The position numbers and the translations under genes are program-made. From NCBI GenBank assembly GCA_030549495.1, contig JAUIRK010000712.1, positions 91,282 to 155,281 on the forward strand: DNA of 64,000 bases, given 5' to 3'. Source of the stretch: Nectonema munidae (Eukaryota; Nematomorpha; Nectonematoida; Nectonematidae). Positions 57,337 to 64,000 of this stretch are shown here, piece after piece (the first letter of the stretch is position 1; each line of letters starts with the position of its first letter). The notes below the pieces were generated by a model that was given only the letters and a program-made list of their open reading frames with translations, was not told where the DNA came from and made no database searches.

Positions 57337-60300
57337 CTAAAAGAATTGATATGACAAAGTTTGCTAAAAATTTAAAAATAAATAAGGAGGATACTCTTTA
57401 ATTCAAAGTGATTTCCCGCTTTATGGATGATGCTCATGCAAAAAGTGATGAAGCACTCAATCATGACACCAAGTGCTGAATTAACTCTGAGATCTGTGTA
57501 ACAGTAGTAGCCTTGCGTGAAATGCGAACGAAATAGCAGTAAATTCAGACAAATTGCACAGGGAATGGTTGTTATCTAAATGATTTAAATTCATTTTCTA
57601 CCGAGCAGAGCTCTACCATTATACGTGTCTAGATTTCAAACTGATGTAGGGAAAAATTTTATCCTATCACAGTGTGAGAAAAATTTTATCCTATCACAGT
57701 GTGAGAAAAATTTGGTATATAAACAAATTATACTTACAAATAGGGAAATTTTTTCTGATTAATTTTAAGTATATAAAATTGGGGGCGTGAGTAAGGTTGG
57801 TTAGATTCTGTGTTTCGATAACTCAAGCTCTTGAGTTCGATCCCGTATCAAGCCTACTTTCCTCATAGTTCGATACAAGCGGCGCAATTGTGCCTTCTCG
57901 ATAAAAACACCCCAGGGTACCTATATACAAAAATAATAAAGTATAAATTTTAAAGTTTTGTTATTTTTATGATTTCTTTGTAGTAAATATGAAATATATT
58001 GGGCTGATCTACACTTATTCATTTACTTTCCTTAGTAGAGTAACGAATCTTAAATATAGTGAAAATTCTTCCCCACTATAAGTAAAGTTCTTCCCCACTA
58101 TTAAGAGAAGTAAAAAAGTTGTCATAAACAAAATGATAAGAGTTAGGACAAAAACTTGTTAGCTTTTCAATAAAATTCAATAAAACCTCTCCTTCTAAAC
58201 CAAATTCTTTTCTCTTTTGTGTTTCATTGTTTCTTCCTTGATATATATCAAACTGAATACAGTATCCTGGAGATATACAATGAGAGCATTGTTTGTAACC
58301 AAAACGAATTGGCTTCCCTTTTAAGAATTGTTTGGTCGAGTGGCTACCAAAATATTGAATCATTGTTTCATCAATACTGTGGTATTCTTTGCAAGGGGCG
58401 TATTTCATATAAACAGAATTTAATTCTTCAATCAAGGGCATAATTTTTGCAAAACGATCGTTTTGAGACAAATTGTAATTATCACAAACATGAAAATAAT
58501 GCTCAATTTCTTCAAACTTCTTCTCATTGAGTTTGAAATTAAAACATTCGAACAATCAGTTCTTTTGTCCCAATACAATTGTGAACGAGGTAATTTTACG
58601 TAACTAGAACACAGTAAAATACCAATGAAACAAAGAATTTCATCCATTGTCACCTCTAAACTGAAGTTATTTTGTGAAGCGTACAAATTAGAAAATTTTA
58701 CAATCATATCAATAATGTTGACATTGAGAAAGAGAGAAAACACGTCAAATACTGTCATAGGTTTATCATAATAAAATGGGTCAAACTCAGGGTTAAAACT
58801 TCCAGTTAAATTACTTCTACCATCAAAATTAATCCATTGTATTTTTTAACCCTTTTAATCATTTGACAAATTTCCATTTCATCTTTCGTCTCTTCATTAT
58901 TGAAGGGTTCCAATATACTTTCAGTTGCTAACTGATTTGGTCCAAAATTATTGATTTCAACATTTTCCTCGTCACCAGAATCTTCTTCTGATACTATTGA
59001 GCAGGAATTGATAAGGGGTGCGCAGTGGCGTAACCATGAGAATTGCCGCTCGGGGCGGGTCATAAATTTGACGCCCCTTTTTATTTAAAAAAATTGGTTA
59101 AAAACGCATAAAACTTTATTTATTTATAAATTCGTTTTATATAAATGCTTATAATAGAAAATAATGCTTTAATATGAAAATAAAAAAATCTGAAAAATTT
59201 ATTTAATTACATATAAATATTCATTTTCAACTTTTTATAGATGAACTTTTCTAGCTTTTTTGTTGCAAACTCTTCAATAACTTCGTCAAAAACTTTTTTC
59301 AGGTCTCATATTTGTTGTGTATGCATGTTTTTTTGTATTTGTCAAATGAAAATCTCTTATAAAACAAACTGTTATAAAGATCTTAACATCATATTGATTG
59401 CAATATATAAGTGATTTCAAAATATGCCGCCCCTATAAATGTGCCGCCCGAGGCGGAATGCCCTCACCGCCCCACCTAGTTACGCCACTGGGGGGTGCGA
59501 TATAAATCTCGTTTGCATTTATATCAGCATCTTCCATCATTCCCAGAATGTCTGATATTTTGAAACTCTAAAAAAGTTTTTGTTATTACTATGAACAAAA
59601 ATTGAAAACCTTCGCAAAAAAACAATGTTGCAGGAAAATTTTTTGCAAAATTTTAATGAAAAAGTAATTTAACAAAATTTTTATGATATATAAGCAAAAG
59701 ATGAAAGTAAATGATACTGAAAATTACATGTAAAGTATTGAAAAAGTTATCTTTATCACAAGAATCAGGAAAGTAAAACCAAAATTTTAAAGTTAATGTA
59801 TAAAATATCATTTTGAAAACAGTTAAAGATTGAGATGAGGATTCACCAGGAGACGGTTAAATTTCACGATAAAACAAATATATTAAAAAAAAATGCTTTA
59901 AGAAAATTATGAAGCAATTGATTGAACAAAAAATGAAATAATAATGATGAATGAGAGGAAGTGCATTGCATGTGGACACTTAGTCACGACTAGCGATTCA
60001 CATGTGATACGTAAACTTTTATGATCAATCAAACATATGTGAATAATGACTACTGGCATATGGCAGAAGGAACACTAATAAAACTCTGATATATGTTACT
60101 ACGAAAATCAGTGAAAAAAAAAATTTTTCAGACAGTTTATGCCTGCACTGTTTTTAATGTTTCTAAAAATTAATAGTATTTCAGATTCGAGAACACAAAA
60201 AATAACAAAAAAACTTTTCAACTTTTAAAATTTTTAATGATAAAGTTTTATTAAAACTTTCAGAAACATGATCTTGAAAATGAGTTTGTTTCTCATCCCA

Positions 60301-62762
60301 CTTGAATTTTAATGATGGAAAACGTGAGTGTATCACATGTGATGCGCTGATCACAAACGGTATATTTAAGAGCGATTCACATGTGAATCGCTGGTCATTA
60401 AAAGGTTAGCCTCCATAATTTAACCAATATCATTATTTAAACCTATCTACTGCTCTACCAACAACATGCCTCCTACAAGAAGAATCCAGTACAGTGTCAA
60501 GGAGAAGATTGCCATGGCTGATTATGCTGACCTTCATGGTAACAGGGCTGCAGCCAAAAATTTTGGTATCAATGAATCCAAGATCCCAAGATGGAAAAGA
60601 ACCAGACCCACCCTTGAAAAGATGTCAAAGTACAAGATGACCAACCATAGTAGCTCAGCCAAATACCGCGAGTTGGAATGCAAGCTTTTAGAAGAGATTA
60701 TACGGCGTTGACAAGCAGGCATCCCAGTATTCACCACAGAACTGCGAGTCCGTGCACTCCAAGTCGCTCCTCAGTTTGGTGCAGCAGAATTCAAGTCAAG
60801 TTATGGTTGGGTTGCCAGGTTTCTAGAAAGGCACAACCTATCGGTTCGAAGGAGGACAACCATCTTCCGACAATTTCCAGACCAGTATGAGGACAAGATA
60901 ATAAGCTTCCAGAAGTTTATTGCTGAAGAAACCTTTCCTGGACAGTTTCATGTGCCACAAGACAGTAGAAGTTCTCCAACAGCTGAAAGACACAAGACCA
61001 CACCAGGTATTATCCCAGGAGATCTTACCTCTGTCCTGCAGCCACTGGATGTCTCCGTTAACCGTCCTTTCAAGGAGAGGATGAGGAAGAAATAGACTGA
61101 GTGGATGGCTACCAGAAACCAAGCAAGGACCCCCACTGGACGACTGAAGAGGGTTGATCTACCAACCATTTGTACTTGGATTGTGGAGTCCTGGTGAGGG
61201 GAAGTTGAACTTTATTATGACTCTTCTGATGCAGTTACCCTATCCCAGAAGGAGTATGACAACATGTTTGGTTCCAGTTCAGATGAAGAGGACTTTGATG
61301 AATTTTAAATTTAATAAACTTTGACATTGCTTTGTATAAATATTTGTATATATTTATGTATGATTATGAGAAGTATGATTGTGGATTGAATATATTGAAT
61401 ATTGACAATGCAGTAAAAAAAACTTTATTTCTTATATTTGTCTATAGTCCGCACCCGTAAAGTGATCGAAAATTCCCAGTAAAAAAAGTGCAGCTTATAG
61501 AAGGTGAAATACGGTACATGCCTTAATCAAAACTTTGAAACCAGACTCTCAACTACAATTGAATAAATTTCTTAATATGCCCTCTGTATAGAGCAAAAAT
61601 TTTACCTTAAAAATAAATTTCTACTTGTTTTGTCATACTTATTCAATGCTTTACCCAAAACTCTAACAATAATCCCATAAAACTTAATTTTATTCCCACT
61701 GTTTTACTACATGTCGATTATTTACCTATAATTTGACCTACTGTCTCACTATACACAACTTTTTTTCGCTTTCTCCAGGGCTTCCAACCTTTTTAGACCA
61801 TCTGCAACATAACGAAATTTTTATATGATCATTACTCCAAATAAATTACCTGAATATTTATCAATAGTGTCATATCACACATACTATCATTAACAAACTT
61901 GAGGAAAGTCATACCCTATTGTGTTTTTAATATGTCGTTTACTAGAGGGCGATTTAACTAAGGATGAATTTTTTACTAAATAAAAGATATAACTTTTTAA
62001 ATAAACCCTAACTGTTTTTTCTCGTACTTTGACTTTTATAAACTATAACAACGTTTTTCAACTAAATTATTTTTTAAGTATCTCAGCGTATGTGTGTCTA
62101 ATGTCAATATATATGTGTATATGTATGTCTAGAACTAGATGATGTTTTTTACGTCAGTCGTGTATTTAATACATATAAAAAGGAAAGTTATAAAGAATGT
62201 CAAATAATGTATATGTAAGTGTATGCATGTATGATTATGCTACCTTTAAACACTAATCCCCACGACAATAGGTTTCCAAAATATTAAGGTCCATTTTGAA
62301 GCACTTGTCTACTTTTATGCAAATTGAGGAACAAATTTCAATAGTCAAAATCAGGGGTAGAGTGCATAAAGAGCAAATGGTTAAATGAATCAATCTTACA
62401 GCTAACAAAAAGTGCTTACTTGAATTAAAATGATTTCTACACATCTGGTGAGAGTGATCCTTGCTATGAGGTAGTCTTCAAAGACTGCACAAGGACTCTT
62501 GTAAAAGAAGGCATAGGCGTAGCCGTCGAAAAGAAGGAAGAAAAAGTAAAGGAGCGCGAAAAGGGGCCACCCCAACAGACTGGGAGATGAGAGGATGGCG
62601 TAGAGGGAAGAGCAGAAGGCAGTTGTGGCAGCCAGCTCCAGCACGTCTTCTCTCTTTATTTTACTTTTCGCGTTGTGATCGAGGTAGAGCAGGCAGAAAA
62701 GAGAAGGGAAGGAAAAGAGCGCCACATTTAAAATTAGGATTTTGGAAAGAACCACCAACAAC
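57110..62762 (-). CDS. AQP12L: Aquaporin-11/12-like (unorthodox aquaporin) gene, three exons recovered
   Basis: Exons on the minus strand: 62762-62420, 57575-57395, 57336-57110 (stop). Introns are 4844 bp and 58 bp; phases (0, 1) agree. The product is a channel of the superaquaporin group, expected in intracellular membranes. Visible features: membrane segments (NVALFSFPSLFCLLYL; WPLFALLYFFFLLF), a first pore motif KSPCAVFEDYL where relatives have Asn-Pro-Cys or similar, CYTDLRVNSALGVMIE leading into another helix, then LTGIYFHPVLASVMTVGCNG holding the second pore motif (usually Asn-Pro-Ala/Val), and DIFVYWCGPLLGSLL. Both pore asparagines are thus replaced (Ser, His). The start codon must be in an upstream exon not found with confidence. 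The long intron is packed with piggyBac, hAT, MITE, pogo and SINE insertions. Confidence 0.85.
57395..57575 (-). CDS. Aquaporin-like gene, second recovered exon
   Basis: Acceptor AAATCATTTAG, donor AGA|GTATCC. 60 codons plus one base: ITTIPCAICLNLL..., through the fourth membrane helix (VMIECFITFCMSII). Confidence 0.8.
57658..57712. repeat. Tandem duplication, about 30 bp twice
   Basis: ATTTTATCCTATCACAGTGT occurs twice in a row with its flanks (GAGAAAAATTTT). Confidence 0.8.
57782..57923 (+). repeat. tRNA-derived SINE, copy 6
   Basis: The copy closest to consensus: GGGGCGTGAGTAAGG start, A box GGTTGGTTAGATTCTG, B box GAGTTCGATCCCG, tail CATAGTTCGATACAAGCGGC and CCCCAGGGTACC. It lies in the long intron of the aquaporin-like gene. 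Confidence 0.8.
58076..59575 (-). pseudogene. piggyBac transposase relic, split by a hAT MITE
   Basis: Minus strand: FKISDILGMMEDADINANEI then YIAPP (typical piggyBac N-terminus), interrupted by the MITE at 59023-59490, resuming SCSIVSEEDSGDEENVEINN. Then MTVFDVFSLFLNVNIIDMIV, GILLCSSYVKLPRSQLYWDK, FEEIEHYFHVCDN, YHSIDETMIQYFGSHSTKQF (first catalytic Asp), KGKPIRFGYKQ and FVYDNFFTSL (second Asp). A frameshift near 58530-58555; the C-terminal part with the third Asp and the Cys-rich tail is missing, cut at about 58076. No TTAA-flanked ends seen. Confidence 0.85.
59015..59499 (-). mobile_element. 468-bp hAT MITE with 8-bp target duplication, nested in piggyBac
   Basis: Element 59023-59490. GGGGTGCG occurs at 59015-59022 and 59492-59499, with one extra G at the right junction. 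Ends CAGTGGCGTAACC and, inverted, CAGTGGCGTAACTAGG. On the minus strand a short stretch VFDEVIEEFATKKLEKF resembles the transposase C-terminus in the 9346-9738 element (DEVINNFAAAKTRK), so both belong to the same hAT branch. Confidence 0.85.
59988..60396. mobile_element. 409-bp MITE with 20-bp ends and repeated CACATGTG
   Basis: Ends GACTAGCGATTCACATGTGA and, inverted, GACCAGCGATTCACATGTGA differ at one position. CACATGTG occurs at the left end, near 60335 and in the right end. Positions 60371-60392 form a perfect 22-bp palindrome centred on CACATGTG. No coding sequence; no target duplication seen. Confidence 0.6.
60466..61308 (+). pseudogene. Pogo/Tigger-like transposase with internal deletion
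   Basis: One frame of 281 codons from MPPTRRIQYSVKEKIAMADY. A helix-turn-helix (NRAAAKNFGINESKIPRWKR) is followed by a CENP-B-type domain (SYGWVARFLERHNLSVRRRT), then a jump straight to the C-terminal GDLTSVLQPLDVSVNRPFKE, EWMATRNQ and an acidic tail (SSSDEEDFDEF). The DDE catalytic core is deleted, in frame. Three in-frame stops (60712 TGA, 61093 TAG, 61197 TGA), at least two at likely Trp codons, and no frameshift. Confidence 0.85.
61450..61516. repeat. Right terminus of the pogo-like element
   Basis: GCAGCTTATAGAAGGTGAAA followed by TACGGTA is the inverted form of the TACCGTATTTCACC-type ends used by many Tigger-like elements, with TA as target site. A related internal copy (TCTATAGTCCGCACCCG) precedes it. 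I did not find the left terminus. Confidence 0.6.
61776..61805. repeat. Isolated hAT-type end
   Basis: CAGGGCTTCCAACCTTTTTA is very close to the common hAT terminus CAGGGGTTCCCAACC. No partner end or coding remnant nearby. Confidence 0.4.
62420..62762 (-). CDS. Aquaporin-like gene, first recovered exon
   Basis: Acceptor GCACGTTTCACAG, donor CAA|GTAAGC (consensus). One base plus 114 codons. Holds the first half of the channel up to RCVEIILIQ, including the Ser-Pro-Cys pore motif. GC is clearly higher than in flanking DNA. Confidence 0.85.
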
Positions 62763-63143
62763 CTGTGAAACGTGCAACTATTGATTGAAGAAGCCCTTGT
62801 TTTAAATTATCCATCAAAAATTTCAGACAAAATGAATACACATTAAAGTCTTTTGTCTCTGTTTATTCAGACTTGTTGTATGCTTCTTGGACTAGTTTTA
62901 GGTTTTTCATAATAGCTTGGACTCAATAAAATTCCACTGCTGGATAAATTTATCATTGATTTTCATGTTTTTAATTTCAACAAATTTTTCAATAACTTTG
63001 AATTTTCAACTCAAATATTATCGAAAAATTTGCTTGAATCAAAATGCGCTTTTAGTTGTCAATCAAAGATCTTTAAAATTTTCAAAGAAAAATCTTATAG
63101 ATATTTTCTGATTGATGACAACTTTTAAGGCAGATTTTTCTAT

Positions 63144-63232
63144 TACACAATACCTGAGTAGACATTGACAAGGATATACCCATTGCAAGGTCTACTGAAT
63201 ACTTCTCTGTTTTCAGAATCAACGCCAAGGTA
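63144..63232 (-). CDS. Possible 5' exon near the aquaporin-like gene
   Basis: Between AG at about 63233 and a donor CAG|GTATTG at about 63144 the minus strand reads MYLGVDSENREVFSR then PCNGYILVNVYS. The composition is coding-like. It ends in phase 1, whereas the exon at 62762 needs phase 2, so it cannot join directly; another exon in between or a different gene is needed. Confidence 0.25.
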
Positions 63233-64000
63233 CATTTCCTCTGACACACTCGCCACCGTTAGCGAAATTTAAAACGTACCCTATAATTAAAAGTTGCGAT
63301 ATATTTAAATAATTCATTCTTACATGTCGGAGTCGTCACACTATTTCAAACAGAAAGCATAATCGTAATGGATACGTCGTTATTACGCAATGAAGATGAT
63401 GCCATCGTATCCACAGAAACGATAATGTACGAAGAGTTGGCCTTGAACTAAATCATTCTTAACGTATGAAATAAACTTTCTCAATTTTCATATTCCACTT
63501 TTCGAACATCTGCTCAGATTAAAATTCAGTCATTAATTATGTCACAGTGTATGCCAAAGATTTTCTATTTACTCGCTTCCATTAACTTTTTTGACGGCCA
63601 TAAGTGTCTTCCTATACAGTCAATATCAACTTCTAACTAATTGTGTCAATTTTTAAATTTTTTTGTACTCCACAACCTTCGTAACCTTCTTTCACTACCA
63701 ATAAGAAAATAAGCAAGAAATTCAAAACTACTCCAAGCATTGAAAGTGTTATTTTCAAGACTTTTTTATTTTGTAGAACAAAATAAGGAAAGATGATAGT
63801 GCAGCATTACCGAAAGGTGTTATTTCGTACATATGTTAGAATAATGACCTAAAACAGACAATATTTAGTTATTAAAATTTTTTGTTTAAAATACAAAATT
63901 GAAAAATTCCTTGCATTTTATAAGCAAAAAATATCATTATTTATCTTTTAAAAATATTTGAGGATTCAAAGTTTTGTTCTTTTTTTTTAAAGAAATCTTA

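Noticed and set aside
23456-57923. The repeated GGTTGGTTAGATACTGG...GGTTCGATCCC units as functional tRNA genes
   Set aside because: A and B boxes are present, but the acceptor stem does not close and a non-tRNA tail follows; they are SINEs.
62253-62444. Separate 63-residue ORF downstream of the aquaporin-like exon
   Set aside because: It lies in another frame across the exon end and the start of the intron; shadow of the exon.
63290-63451. Plus-strand 53-codon open frame ending MYEELALN
   Set aside because: GC-richer than its flanks and free of stops, but no start, splice site or family could be supported.

Overview
The window is strongly AT-rich animal nuclear DNA. Genes are split by GT-AG introns, some tiny (58-87 bp) and some many kilobases long, and the space between exons is filled with decayed transposons. 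The mix (unorthodox aquaporin, many hAT, piggyBac and pogo relics, Jockey/I-type LINE, tRNA-derived SINE) suits an arthropod. A parasitic copepod is my best guess, made from style and not from a search.

Host genes are mostly invisible as long ORFs; I found them by chaining short open stretches flanked by good splice sites whose codon phases agree. All lie on the minus strand. (1) 1078-1512: a complete three-exon gene for an 89-residue protein. (2) 3418-25254: a gene of at least nine exons (about 585 residues recovered, Ser/Asn-rich, unrecognised), with one exon probably missing between the first two. (3) 27563-27775: the last exon of an unrecognised membrane protein. (4) 52654-53933: the last two exons of an unrecognised gene, whose intron carries tandem copies of the splice-donor region. 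(5) 57110-62762: an aquaporin-11/12-like gene with three recovered exons; both pore motifs are unusual (Ser-Pro-Cys and His-Pro-Val).

Mobile elements by region. 6932-9099: a 2.17-kb element with about 160-bp terminal inverted repeats, a TAA target duplication and one pseudogene, inside an intron of gene 2. 9346-9738, 20602-20890, 32587-34235, 44978-45273 and 59023-59490: hAT elements with 8-bp target duplications (exact, or exact after allowing one extra base at 59490). 11858-12742, 26301-26525, 34890-35480, 51373-52010 and 54235-56520: other hAT relics, the last with its body inverted relative to its BED finger. 46690-50335: a dead LINE sitting inside a degenerate tandem repeat. 58076-59575: a piggyBac relic split by a short hAT. 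60466-61516: a pogo/Tigger relic. Six copies of one tRNA-like SINE are scattered from 23.4 to 57.9 kb, all in the same orientation, opposite to the host genes. Short MITEs with TTAA or TA target sites fill further gaps.

The long stretch 27.8-46.7 kb holds no host exon that I can support. No rRNA, functional tRNA, CRISPR array or bacterial feature was seen.
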